Of a stretch of DNA of 40,346 bases, positions 1 to 7,286 are shown piece by piece. Origin of the DNA: Lachnospiraceae bacterium (GTDB lineage: Bacteria > Bacillota > Clostridia > Lachnospirales > Lachnospiraceae). The notes under the pieces are model-generated. The model ran no database searches, was not told the DNA's origin, and saw only the letters and a program-made list of their open reading frames with translations. The stretch spans positions 1 through 40,346 of the forward strand of contig JAJQCZ010000035.1 in assembly GCA_021202465.1 (NCBI GenBank). Direction: 5' to 3'. Position 1 is the first letter of the stretch. The number at the start of each line of letters is the position of its first letter. A program made the translations under genes and the position numbers.

Positions 1-100
1 ACAGCGGGTGATTTGCTCATAGGATACGGTATACGCTCCCTCAGCGGGGCGGAAAATCCCATCCGGCCGGGTGTTCACATACAGGCGGCCATGGCCGCCG
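1..100 (-). other. possible start of a further minus-strand gene, cut by the left edge
   Basis: Downstream of sipL one minus-strand frame stays open to the window edge and reads like protein (for example VNTRPDGIFRPAEGAYTVSY). No convincing ribosome binding site or ATG in this frame is visible; GTG at about 79-77 is the only common start. The stretch also contains a perfect 16-bp palindrome at 84-99. I do not recognise the product, and it could also be non-coding. Confidence 0.25.
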
Positions 101-1687
101 CTACATAGCGGCGCCCGGCATCGGAGGGAGCTCGCCGGTCTGCTTCACCAGGAGGAGCCAGGTGCCGGCCTCCGGTTCCCCGGTCAGCTCCGGATTCACC
201 TCGTAGATTCTCTCCACCGTCGTATAATATTTCTTGGCGATCTTCCACAGAGTATCCTCCGGCTGCACCAGATAGCCCACCACACCGGCTTCCCGCCGGA
301 TCTTCTCTTCCTCATAGGGAACCAGCGACACGTCTGCGACCAGACGCACCGTCTCCGGCCGGAGGATCAGTGTCTCCAGAGCAATGGAACCCCGGACCTC
401 CACCTCGCTCCCTCCCAGCATGAGGAAATTCAGCGCCTCCAGCTGCGGATGCACCTGAAAGATGCAGCCGCTCTCGATCCCGCGCGCCTCCACCAGATGA
501 CGGAAGGGAAGCGTCCACCGCAGCGACCGCAGCGGGTGAAGATCATCCGCAGACATCACCAGCAGCGAGATATGGAGAGCCCCCTCCACGGACAGGCCTT
601 CCTCCGTGGGCCGCATCTCATCCAGAAAGATTTCCCCCGCGCCATAGCAGATCTGCAGAATCTTCTCCTCCCCGGAGAGATCCGCTTTCTCATCAATCCG
701 ACAGGAGGCGCTGTTGCGGGCCAGGATCTGCGTCAGCCGGGTCTCCCGTTCCGTCAGAACTGTCTCCCGGGCCGGAGAATACAGATCGGCCACGACCTCC
801 TCCTGCGACTCCTGATAGAGCTTCAGCGTGAGGCCCAGCAGCGCCTCCATGTCCAGAACACGACGCTCCTCATCTCCGTCCTCCTCCACGGCCCAGTCAC
901 AGCGGCTTACCTGGACGCGCAGATCGAGAATCATACCGGACGTGCAGCCCTCCACCTCCACATTCCCCTCAAAGGGAATCGTGAATTCACACCACTGCAC
1001 CGGCATCTGGGCATCCTCCGCCTGATAGAGGACAAATCCGGCCAGCTCGCCCCGCAGGCTGACCCGCCCCTCCTCCGGCCGTGCCTCGCAGCGGCACAGG
1101 CGGGTGTCTGTCCAGAGAAGCTCACGGATATTCGGCTTATTTCCGGAGAGCTTCACCTCCTCCCGCACGCGGCAGGTCTCCCGACGCTGAACGGCGATCT
1201 GCGTCACGGGAAGCTCGCGCAGCTTTTGTTCGACGGGCTCCTCGCAGTGAACGCCGCCGATCAGTTCCTCTCTCTCCAGCGCCTCCGCCTGCACCGTCAC
1301 GGCGAGAACCGCCTGGATGCGGAGCTTCCGCGAATGCACCATTTCCACGGTCAGATCCTCCAGCACTCCGTCCGCCGTCACGGTATCCCGGTCCCCGGCG
1401 CCGGGCAGCGAGAGACTTTCCGTGAAGGGAAGGATCACCGACAGAGAGGTAAGCTTCTCCTTCTCCTCGTCGGTTCCATACAGAATATCCGTCCGCAGGC
1501 GGCCGCTCAAGGCTCCCTTCTCCCCGGTACAGTGCACCTCCTCCAGCTCCACCGTCCCCCGGGACAGGATGAGACGGCCCACATCCGGCCGGGCATCCGG
1601 CACATTACGGTCCTCATCCATGGTCACCTGGACGACGGCCCGGCCCGTAGGCCGACTCATATAAATATACTTTCTGTCAAGCTCCAT
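101..1687 (-). CDS. sipL: SipL-like spore coat morphogenesis protein (DUF3794/SPOCS plus LysM)
   Basis: Predicted 528-residue protein acting at the forespore surface during sporulation. Most of the chain is beta-rich DUF3794/SPOCS-type sequence. The C-terminus carries a LysM domain at roughly residues 465-515, with the hallmark VQPEDTLWKIAKKYYT. This architecture is that of SipL of Clostridioides difficile, which binds SpoIVA through its LysM domain to build the coat; it has the role of SpoVID of Bacillus. There is no signal peptide, as expected for a mother-cell cytoplasmic protein. The start is supported by GGGGAG eight bases upstream. The gene follows the lipoprotein gene after 24 bases and is probably co-transcribed from the sigma-E-like promoter at 2138-2166. 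Confidence 0.85.
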   Translation of the reverse strand: MELDRKYIYMSRPTGRAVVQVTMDEDRNVPDARPDVGRLILSRGTVELEEVHCTGEKGALSGRLRTDILYGTDEEKEKLTSLSVILPFTESLSLPGAGDRDTVTADGVLEDLTVEMVHSRKLRIQAVLAVTVQAEALEREELIGGVHCEEPVEQKLRELPVTQIAVQRRETCRVREEVKLSGNKPNIRELLWTDTRLCRCEARPEEGRVSLRGELAGFVLYQAEDAQMPVQWCEFTIPFEGNVEVEGCTSGMILDLRVQVSRCDWAVEEDGDEERRVLDMEALLGLTLKLYQESQEEVVADLYSPARETVLTERETRLTQILARNSASCRIDEKADLSGEEKILQICYGAGEIFLDEMRPTEEGLSVEGALHISLLVMSADDLHPLRSLRWTLPFRHLVEARGIESGCIFQVHPQLEALNFLMLGGSEVEVRGSIALETLILRPETVRLVADVSLVPYEEEKIRREAGVVGYLVQPEDTLWKIAKKYYTTVERIYEVNPELTGEPEAGTWLLLVKQTGELPPMPGAAM

Positions 1688-1711
1688 TTGGCAAACTCCC
1701 CTCTCTCCGCG

Positions 1712-2104
1712 TCACCGAAATACCACCGGTTCCTCCCGCAGCGCGGTCTTGATGACAATGACCGGCTCCGACCTCTCCGACTCGCCCTCCTCGGTGGTAT
1801 CCGGCCCGATCAGCTCCGTATCCAGAACCAGCGTATTTTCGGTCAGATACAGCTCCTTCACCTGAATGCTGTAGCCGCCGGTCTCCTGGGCTCCGTAGCC
1901 GCAGACCAGATACAGCGCCTCCGAGGTGCTGTAGGTCAGCCGGAAATCGCCGGAGCGCTTCTCCTCGATGACCGACGCCAGCTCCTGCGGGATCTCCTGA
2001 TCCGCCACCACCGTATAGTCCAGATCAGCCACCTTCGTCTCGCTGTCGCTGCTGCATCCGGTCAGCAGAAAAACCACCGCCAGAAATACCGCCCATATCC
2101 TCAC
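1712..2104 (-). CDS. small lipoprotein, PrcB C-terminal-like
   Basis: 130-residue protein with a short hydrophobic signal sequence and lipobox L14-T15-G16-C17, so it is expected to be lipid-anchored outside the membrane. The mature part resembles the PrcB C-terminal fold (a compact beta domain with the motif GGYSIQVKELYLTENTLVLDT), known from protease-complex accessory proteins and uncharacterised clostridial lipoproteins. The start is GTG, with GGGAGAG about ten bases upstream; no ATG lies nearby. It directly precedes sipL and sits behind a sigma-E-like promoter, which suggests mother-cell expression during sporulation. The partner and exact function are unknown. Confidence 0.75.
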   Translation of the reverse strand: MRIWAVFLAVVFLLTGCSSDSETKVADLDYTVVADQEIPQELASVIEEKRSGDFRLTYSTSEALYLVCGYGAQETGGYSIQVKELYLTENTLVLDTELIGPDTTEEGESERSEPVIVIKTALREEPVVFR

Positions 2105-2137
2105 TGCCCCGTCTCTCCCGTATGCCTGTCTGATGGT

Positions 2138-2166
2138 AACCTATGCGAAGCATCTCCCGAATATAC
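2138..2166 (-). promoter_or_regulatory. candidate sigma-E (mother-cell) promoter for the lipoprotein-sipL operon
   Basis: On the minus strand a -35-like GTATATT (2166-2160) is followed after 14 bases by the -10-like CATAGGTT (2145-2138), which also reads CATA-N3-TA. Both boxes and the spacing resemble the Bacillus sigma-E consensus (KMATATT, about 14 bases, CATACAHT). The gene starts about 34 bases downstream. sipL is known to be sigma-E dependent in C. difficile, so the context fits. Confidence 0.5.
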
Positions 2167-2188
2167 CGTTTCTGTACGAGTTTCCACT

Positions 2189-2214
2189 AAAAAAGGGCCG
2201 CTGTGAAGCGGCCC
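2189..2214 (-). terminator. intrinsic terminator of rpoN
   Basis: Minus-strand hairpin GGGCCGC-TTCACA-GCGGCCC (2214-2195) followed by six T residues (2194-2189). It starts 11 bases after the rpoN stop codon, separating rpoN from the lipoprotein-sipL unit. Confidence 0.85.
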
Positions 2215-2225
2215 CTTCTCTTTTA

Positions 2226-3590
2226 TTACGTGAATTCCTTCCTTCCGCTGGCTTCGCGCATCCCCATCTCGGCGCGGTATTTGGCGACGGTGCGGCGGGA
2301 GATGACAAATCCCTGCGCAGCCAGCCGGTCCGCGATCTTCTGATCGCTTAAGGGGTGCTGCTTGTCCTCTCCGTCCACGATGGTGCGCATCTGCGCCTGA
2401 ATCCGCTCCGGTGTGCTGACCGGGCGGCCGGAGGCAGCACCCACCGCCTTGGCGAAGAAATAGTTCAGAGGGTAGATGCCCCAGGAGCACTGGAGATATT
2501 TGTCACGCACGGCCCGGCTCACCGTGGATTCGTGAATATCCAGCGCTTCCGCCACATCCTGAAGCCGCATGGGACGCCGGTTGCCCGGCCCCCGCTCGAA
2601 AAAGGCTTCCTGGAAGGCCACGATGGTGCGCGTCACCTCCAGAAGAGTCGTGCCCCGCTGACTGATGCAGTGAGAAAGCCACTCTGCCTGTTTCAGCTTG
2701 CCTCGAATGTACTCCTGCACCTCCTCGGAGTTGTCCTCCTCCAGCATCCGGCTGTAATAGCTGTTGATCACGATCTTCGGGTAGGCATTGTCATTGAGGA
2801 GCACCTGAAAATAATCCTGAAATTTGATAACCGTGACATCCGGCTGCACATAGCGCAGGTTCTCCCGGGAGCTGAAACCGCTCCCCGGCTTGGGATTCAG
2901 CTGCCGGACGATCTCACAATTTTCCTGAGTCTCCTCCACGGAAAGCCCCAGGCAGCTGCTGATCTGAGGAATCTGATTGCGTCCCAGCATTTCCAGGCAT
3001 TCCAGAACGATGCGCCGCGCCATCGGGAAGGACGGCTGCATGCGATCCAGCTGCAGCAGAAGGCATTCGCGCAGATTCCGCGCCCCGATCCCGGCCGGCT
3101 CCACCGACTGCAGGAGATAGAGGTAATGGGATGCCTCCGTCTCCGAGAGGCCGAACCTCTCCCCGACCGTCCGCAGACTCTCCTCCAGATAACCGCGGGA
3201 ATCCAGAGAGTTGGCCATAAAATAGAGAATCTCCCGATCCCGTTCGTTCTCACAGAGAGGCGTCAGCTGGGAGAGAACAAAATCCGCCAGACTCTCCTCT
3301 TCCTCCACCGAAATATTCCATTCCTCCCGCTCTTCTTCCTCCTCGCGTTCCTCCCGGTAATAAACCCGGTTCTGTCCGTCGGTCGCTTCCAGCCACTCCA
3401 GCTTCCTCTGCAGGTCCGACTTCCGCAGGTCTTCCTCCTGCGTATCCTCCAGTTCAATCAGAGGATTCTCCATCTCATGCTGCTTGATGAACAGCTCCAG
3501 CTCCTGATTGTTCATCTGCAGAATCTCCGCAGACTGGATCATGCGCTGCGACAGAACCTGCTTCTGCGCCGTCGTCATCTGTATCTCCAT
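2226..3590 (-). CDS. rpoN: RNA polymerase sigma-54 factor RpoN
   Basis: 454-residue sigma-54, the factor that recognises -24/-12 promoters and needs an AAA+ activator to open them. The Gln-rich region I is at residues 1-45 (KQVLSQRMIQSAEILQM). An acidic region II follows (about 60-100, many Glu). The core-binding and DNA-binding domains include the RpoN box SRRTVAKYR at 431-439. The start has a strong GGGAGGTG six bases upstream. A repeat of small hairpins lies just before this ribosome binding site, and a clear terminator follows the gene. It lies 89 bases after the GNAT gene and may be read from the same transcript. No activator gene is present in this window, and I saw no clear -24/-12 promoter. 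Confidence 0.95.
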   Translation of the reverse strand: MEIQMTTAQKQVLSQRMIQSAEILQMNNQELELFIKQHEMENPLIELEDTQEEDLRKSDLQRKLEWLEATDGQNRVYYREEREEEEEREEWNISVEEEESLADFVLSQLTPLCENERDREILYFMANSLDSRGYLEESLRTVGERFGLSETEASHYLYLLQSVEPAGIGARNLRECLLLQLDRMQPSFPMARRIVLECLEMLGRNQIPQISSCLGLSVEETQENCEIVRQLNPKPGSGFSSRENLRYVQPDVTVIKFQDYFQVLLNDNAYPKIVINSYYSRMLEEDNSEEVQEYIRGKLKQAEWLSHCISQRGTTLLEVTRTIVAFQEAFFERGPGNRRPMRLQDVAEALDIHESTVSRAVRDKYLQCSWGIYPLNYFFAKAVGAASGRPVSTPERIQAQMRTIVDGEDKQHPLSDQKIADRLAAQGFVISRRTVAKYRAEMGMREASGRKEFT

Positions 3591-3610
3591 AGTTTCACCT
3601 CCCTGATATT

Positions 3611-3686
3611 GGCCGCATGGCCATCATGTATGCCCTGCGGGTATGTATGCCCTGCGGGTGCGGATCCCCTGGGGGACTCTTATACT
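3611..3686. repeat. intergenic micro-hairpin repeat, copy 1, in front of rpoN
   Basis: Contains a chain of very short inverted repeats: GGCCGCATGGCC, then CCCTGCGGG twice within a perfect 17-bp tandem repeat (3626-3642 and 3643-3659), then CCCCTGGGGG. About 45 bases match the copy at 6177-6255 in the same order and in the same orientation relative to the downstream minus-strand gene. It ends close to the rpoN ribosome binding site and touches the stop codon of the GNAT gene. Confidence 0.7.
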
Positions 3687-4852
3687 TCCTCGTTAAACCA
3701 CGTACCGGCCAATGTCTGAATCCCGGCAGCCTTGCGCCGCCCCTCCGCGCTCAGGCGGCAGCCGGGAAGCTTCTCCGGTTCCTCGCCGCCGAGCAGCCAG
3801 GCGATCAGTTCCCCCACGCCGAGTTCCATCTCCGGTTTTTTCCGGTCTTCCGTCCGTTCCAGCTTCGAGCCCTCCGGTCCCGCCGTCCAGAGAAAACGCC
3901 CGTCATTCTCCGCCAGCAGCGGATCGCGCACTGCGAGCAGCAGCCCCATCTCCTCACGAGCCGTAAAAACCGACAGAAACTCTTTCAAGCAAACGATACG
4001 CCCCATGATCGCGGGTTTTCTCTCCCCGAAAAAGCCATCCGTGACAACGCTCACACGATATCCGGCAAACCGACGCTGCAGAGCGCCAAGCAGCTGCGCC
4101 TGCCGCCCGCCCTGCTCCCAGGCCGGTTCGGCGACCAGCTCACGGATCTGAATCCGGTCCCCGTCCGGCCACCAGGAAAAGAGTCCAACCCGGCCGTCCT
4201 CTGCCTGGATTTCTTCGACTGCGCCCCCCTCCGAGGCACACTCCGCCTGTATCCGTTCCAGATACGCGGCGTCCCGGAGCGTGAAGACGTCACGACTCTC
4301 CGCCAGCCGTTCCTGCAGGAATGCAGCCGCTGCGGCATACATTTCCGGTTCCAGCCGGGAAATCCTCAGTCCGTCGCCTGCATCTGTCCCCGCCGCAGAG
4401 TCTGAAATCTCTCCCTCTGTTTTATCATAAATAAAGCGAAAATCAAAGGGCCGGTAAATGTCCTGATCCGCCGGCATGAGGAAGACAAAGGGAACCTTCC
4501 GTCCCGCCATCTCCGTCAGGCCTTCCCGGAGAAGTCCGGTCATGCAGCCCTGATGCCGGTACGCCGGCTTCGTCGCCACAGCCACCAGATAGAAGCTTCG
4601 CACTACCCGGCCCCGCATCCACACCGGGTAGGGGTTCCACTGAATCATCGACACGGCACAGCCGCTCCGATGCCGCAGCTGAATCCAGGCCTCCGGCGCC
4701 TTCCATTCATCATAGTAGTCCAGAAATGCAGCAGAATCCTCCGAAAAAATCTCCTCCCAGAGCTCCCTGGCCTCCTCGCGTTCACGCTGAACCCACGGCC
4801 CCGCCTCCGCTTTTCTCTTCACGTACTTCTGCTCCTCCTTTTCCGCCGTCAC
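3680..4852 (-). CDS. GNAT family N-acetyltransferase, Eis-like
   Basis: 390-residue protein with an N-terminal GNAT fold. The beta-4/alpha-3 acetyl-CoA binding region is visible as VAVATKPAYRHQGCMTGLL (about residues 90-110), followed by a second GNAT-like half and a C-terminal part, the layout of Eis-type enhanced intracellular survival acetyltransferases. Such enzymes transfer acetyl groups from acetyl-CoA to amines; the substrate here is unknown. The GTG start overlaps the stop of the DUF2156 gene by four bases (GTGA), so the two are translationally coupled and probably work together. There is no signal peptide or membrane segment, so it is cytoplasmic. Confidence 0.8.
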   Translation of the reverse strand: MTAEKEEQKYVKRKAEAGPWVQREREEARELWEEIFSEDSAAFLDYYDEWKAPEAWIQLRHRSGCAVSMIQWNPYPVWMRGRVVRSFYLVAVATKPAYRHQGCMTGLLREGLTEMAGRKVPFVFLMPADQDIYRPFDFRFIYDKTEGEISDSAAGTDAGDGLRISRLEPEMYAAAAAFLQERLAESRDVFTLRDAAYLERIQAECASEGGAVEEIQAEDGRVGLFSWWPDGDRIQIRELVAEPAWEQGGRQAQLLGALQRRFAGYRVSVVTDGFFGERKPAIMGRIVCLKEFLSVFTAREEMGLLLAVRDPLLAENDGRFLWTAGPEGSKLERTEDRKKPEMELGVGELIAWLLGGEEPEKLPGCRLSAEGRRKAAGIQTLAGTWFNEEV

Positions 4853-5772
4853 CGGCGGATGATCTGATATTTTCGTGCCATCTGAATCGGATGATAAGAC
4901 TCCTTGGCCCGCCGCAGGGACGGCAGCCCCACGTCATCCTCCCGGTTCACCAGCACCGCCTCCGGGAATTCATGAATCTGAAACTGCTGGTTCATCAGCG
5001 TATACAGTCCCCGGATCTCCCCGTTGGCCTTCTCCACATGCACCACGGACATGCGGTCCAGCCGGTTGTAGCTGCCGACAGAAAAGGCCTCCAGCGTCCC
5101 GTCCAGATAAATCCCCCCTGTCACTGCGTCAAAGCAGTCCATATTTTCGAGGTAATCATGCAGCCCCTGCATCTCCGCATCCAGGTGGACCTCCACTTCA
5201 TCGCCCTTCGTCTTCTCCCAGCGCTCCAGGAATTCCCAGATCTCCGGCTTCGCCGCCCGCGTGAGCCGCCGGTATTCCCAGCGATCCGCATAAGCCCGGA
5301 GAAATGCATTGACGTGATTCTTTTTCTTGTGATATTTGCGCCCGGCCAGCGTCCGCAGACTCTCCGCATCATAGATATAGTCCGCCGCGTCCGGTGTCTC
5401 CCGGATCTCATACCGCGCCGGATCCAGATTCAGGACAGCCAGCCCTGCCTCATCAGCGCCGTAGACCCGCAGCCGCTGCCCCAGTTCCTCCTCAAAATAC
5501 TGCTCCAGCACCCGGAAATACCCGGGCAGATCCTCGTCACTGCAGACAGGGAGCGCCGCAAAATCAATATCGTCCTCCCTCATCCGTATGAGAACCGCCG
5601 CATCCCCGGCCGGAGCCGTCTCCGCCAGAGCCCACTCGACCTGGTAATAATCCCGCCACAGATAGCTGTCAAAAATCACACTGTCGCAGGTCAGATTCGA
5701 GCGGAGGGAAAAATACGGACTCAGCGCCCGCACATCCTCCGCCTCCAGTCTCTTAAAATTCAGTTCCATCAT
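4849..5772 (-). CDS. DUF2156 / phosphatidylglycerol lysyltransferase C-terminal domain protein
   Basis: 307-residue soluble protein of the DUF2156 family (a GNAT-like fold related to the catalytic domain of MprF lysyltransferases), with the family motif AGRKYHKKKNHVNAF near residues 140-157. It lacks the membrane domain of MprF, so lipid aminoacylation is not implied. Members are common next to GNAT genes in Clostridia, and their acceptor substrate is unknown. It begins with tandem ATG codons (residues 1 and 2), and no strong ribosome binding site is visible. It overlaps the downstream GNAT gene by four bases. Confidence 0.8.
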   Translation of the reverse strand: MMELNFKRLEAEDVRALSPYFSLRSNLTCDSVIFDSYLWRDYYQVEWALAETAPAGDAAVLIRMREDDIDFAALPVCSDEDLPGYFRVLEQYFEEELGQRLRVYGADEAGLAVLNLDPARYEIRETPDAADYIYDAESLRTLAGRKYHKKKNHVNAFLRAYADRWEYRRLTRAAKPEIWEFLERWEKTKGDEVEVHLDAEMQGLHDYLENMDCFDAVTGGIYLDGTLEAFSVGSYNRLDRMSVVHVEKANGEIRGLYTLMNQQFQIHEFPEAVLVNREDDVGLPSLRRAKESYHPIQMARKYQIIRR

Positions 5773-5855
5773 ATATCATGCATCCCGGCCGGAAGCCCGC
5801 TCCTTCCCCGGAATACTCTGCCCCTTTACAACTTATACTTTCCATCCCGAACCTG

Positions 5856-5909
5856 AAAACAGGGCAGGACCGGCGTCTCCGTCTCTCCGACGACCGCGTC
5901 AGCCCTGTT
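5856..5909 (-). terminator. probable terminator after the orphan carrier protein gene
   Basis: Minus-strand 8-bp perfect stem AACAGGGC (5909-5902) / GCCCTGTT (5865-5858) ending in four T residues. The loop is large and partly self-complementary (a CAGGAC/GTCCTG pair competes), so the termination strength is uncertain. It lies about 20 bases past the stop at 5927. Confidence 0.45.
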
Positions 5910-5926
5910 CAGTCCTGGCGATTCAC

Positions 5927-6157
5927 TCAGTCTTCATCCTGAAGGCTCTCGATCAGGTCGTAAATCGTCTCGGCAGAATTAAAATTCTCCGCGTTGATCT
6001 CTTCCTGCGGAACCTGCACATCATAGTCCCTGGCAATCGCATCCAGCAGCACCGTCAGATCGTCGGAATCCAGAATCTCATCATCCAGAAGCGTATCACA
6101 TGTCTCGAAATCCACTTCGGGATGCAGCTCCCGCAAAACCTCCAGCAAAGCTTCCAT
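5927..6157 (-). CDS. orphan acyl/aminoacyl carrier protein
   Basis: Small acidic protein of 76 residues with the carrier-protein four-helix pattern. The phosphopantetheine attachment motif is ILDSDDL, with Ser at residue 31 of this start. The tail NFNSAETIYDLIESLQDED also fits the fold. It differs clearly from the fatty-acid acpP at 21395-21628 and resembles stand-alone carrier proteins of Lachnospiraceae and D-alanyl carrier proteins. I chose the ATG at 6157 because GGAGG stands eight bases upstream; an in-frame ATG at 6163 would leave only two bases. No ligase or transferase partner is adjacent. It has its own sigma-A-type promoter and a structured leader. Confidence 0.8.
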   Translation of the reverse strand: MEALLEVLRELHPEVDFETCDTLLDDEILDSDDLTVLLDAIARDYDVQVPQEEINAENFNSAETIYDLIESLQDED

Positions 6158-6176
6158 ACACATTCCCTCCTTTGGA

Positions 6177-6255
6177 TACCGGCCGTATGACCATCAGGTC
6201 TGCCCTGTGGGTACGGATCCCCTGGCGCGAACTCCGTATCCTGGCCGTGTGGCCA
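6177..6255. repeat. intergenic micro-hairpin repeat, copy 2, in the leader of the carrier protein
   Basis: Matches the copy at 3611-3686 over GGCCGYATG, CCATCA, TGCCCTGYGGGT and CGGATCCCCTGG in the same order, but with one instead of two CCCTGNGGG units. A second partial unit (GGCCGTGTGGCCA) follows at 6243-6255. It lies between the predicted transcription start and the GGAGG of the carrier protein gene, so it should be transcribed as leader RNA. Confidence 0.7.
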
Positions 6256-6272
6256 CCCTCTCTAACAAGGCC

Positions 6273-6301
6273 ATCATACACCACAAAAGAGATTTTGTCA
6301 T
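6273..6301 (-). promoter_or_regulatory. sigma-A-type promoter with internal palindrome for the carrier protein gene
   Basis: Minus strand ATGACA (6301-6296), 17-base spacer, TATGAT (6278-6273). The perfect palindrome ACAAAA-GAGA-TTTTGT at 6283-6298 fills most of the spacer and overlaps the -35 edge, so it is a possible operator. Confidence 0.6.
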
Positions 6302-6335
6302 CCCTGATTTGGACAAAGTTCCCTGATTTCCCTCT

Positions 6336-6536
6336 CTACCGGAAAGGAATCTCTTCGCCCTCCCGGCGCAGCCCGCGAATGTTCTTCTCCACCAGCTTCC
6401 GCGCCACCAGAATCATATGCCCGCAGCCCTGACATTTCAGACGGAAATCCATACCGGTCCGGAGCACTTCCCACTCCTGGCTGCCGCAGGGATGGGCTTT
6501 TTTCAGCTTCACCACATCGCCCACTCGAATGTCCAT
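6336..6536 (-). CDS. DUF951 domain protein
   Basis: 66-residue protein of the DUF951 family: a conserved start (DIRVGDVVKLKKAHPCGS), then a zinc-ribbon-like CQGCGH pair. Family members are small, conserved in Firmicutes, often beside housekeeping genes, and without an assigned role; nucleic-acid binding is a guess from the fold. Its ATG follows the sirtuin stop codon directly (TAAATG), so the two are translationally coupled. Confidence 0.85.
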   Translation of the reverse strand: MDIRVGDVVKLKKAHPCGSQEWEVLRTGMDFRLKCQGCGHMILVARKLVEKNIRGLRREGEEIPFR

Positions 6537-7250
6537 TTACAGAAACACCCCCAGTACCTTGCCGATGCTGTCGGAGATCACCAGATCCGCCTGAGAATCC
6601 ATGGGCGTAGGCGTCCGGTTGATGAGAACCAGATGATTTCCATGAAACAGATTAACAAACCCCGCCGCCGGATACACCGACAAAGATGTTCCGCCGATGA
6701 TCAGCATGTCTGCGGCGGCAATGTTCTCACAGGCTCTCTGCACCGCCTCATCCGGCAGGCCCTCCTCATAGAGCACCACATCCGGTTTAATGATTCCCCC
6801 GCAGGAACAGCGCGGCACCCCCGCATGAGGGATTTCCTCCAGCGAATACGCCCGCCCGCAGCGAACGCAGTGGTTTTTGTGCACCGTCCCGTGCAGTTCA
6901 TACACAGCACGGCTCCCGGCCATCTGATGCAGTCCGTCAATGTTCTGCGTTACCACGGCCGTCAGCTTCCCGTCCCGCTCCCATTTCGCCAGAGCCTTGT
7001 GCGCAGCGTTCGGCTTCGCCTCCGGCGCGATCATCTTGTCCCAGTAGAAACGATAAAATTCCTCCGGGTTTTGCTTGAAAAATGTGTGGCTCAGAATGTA
7101 TTCCGGCGGATAATCGTATTTCTGGTTATACAGCCCGTCCGTGCTCCGGAAGTCCGGAATCCCGCTCTCCGTGGACACACCGGCTCCGCCGAAGAATACG
7201 ATCCGGGAACTCTCCTCTACCCATTTCTGCAATGTCTCGATGTCAGTCAT
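6537..7250 (-). CDS. cobB: NAD-dependent protein deacylase (sirtuin)
   Basis: 237-residue Sir2 enzyme that removes acyl groups from lysine using NAD, giving nicotinamide and O-acyl-ADP-ribose. Visible motifs: the NAD-binding GAGVSTESGIPDFRS at 23-36, TQNIDGLH at 101-108, catalytic His120 in YELHGTVH, and the zinc ligands Cys128, Cys131, Cys148 and Cys150. The length is that of compact bacterial sirtuins. The start has AAAGGAG eight bases upstream. It lies 36 bases after the ClC transporter and abuts DUF951, so the three probably form one transcript. Confidence 0.93.
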   Translation of the reverse strand: MTDIETLQKWVEESSRIVFFGGAGVSTESGIPDFRSTDGLYNQKYDYPPEYILSHTFFKQNPEEFYRFYWDKMIAPEAKPNAAHKALAKWERDGKLTAVVTQNIDGLHQMAGSRAVYELHGTVHKNHCVRCGRAYSLEEIPHAGVPRCSCGGIIKPDVVLYEEGLPDEAVQRACENIAAADMLIIGGTSLSVYPAAGFVNLFHGNHLVLINRTPTPMDSQADLVISDSIGKVLGVFL

Positions 7251-7286
7251 CGGTTACTCCTTTCTCCCGCCAAACGCGCGGGTACA

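Noticed and set aside
71-2206. Long plus-strand open frame of 711 codons opposite sipL and the lipoprotein
   Set aside because: His/Arg/Leu-rich shadow of GC-rich minus-strand genes; no ribosome binding site and no recognisable domain.
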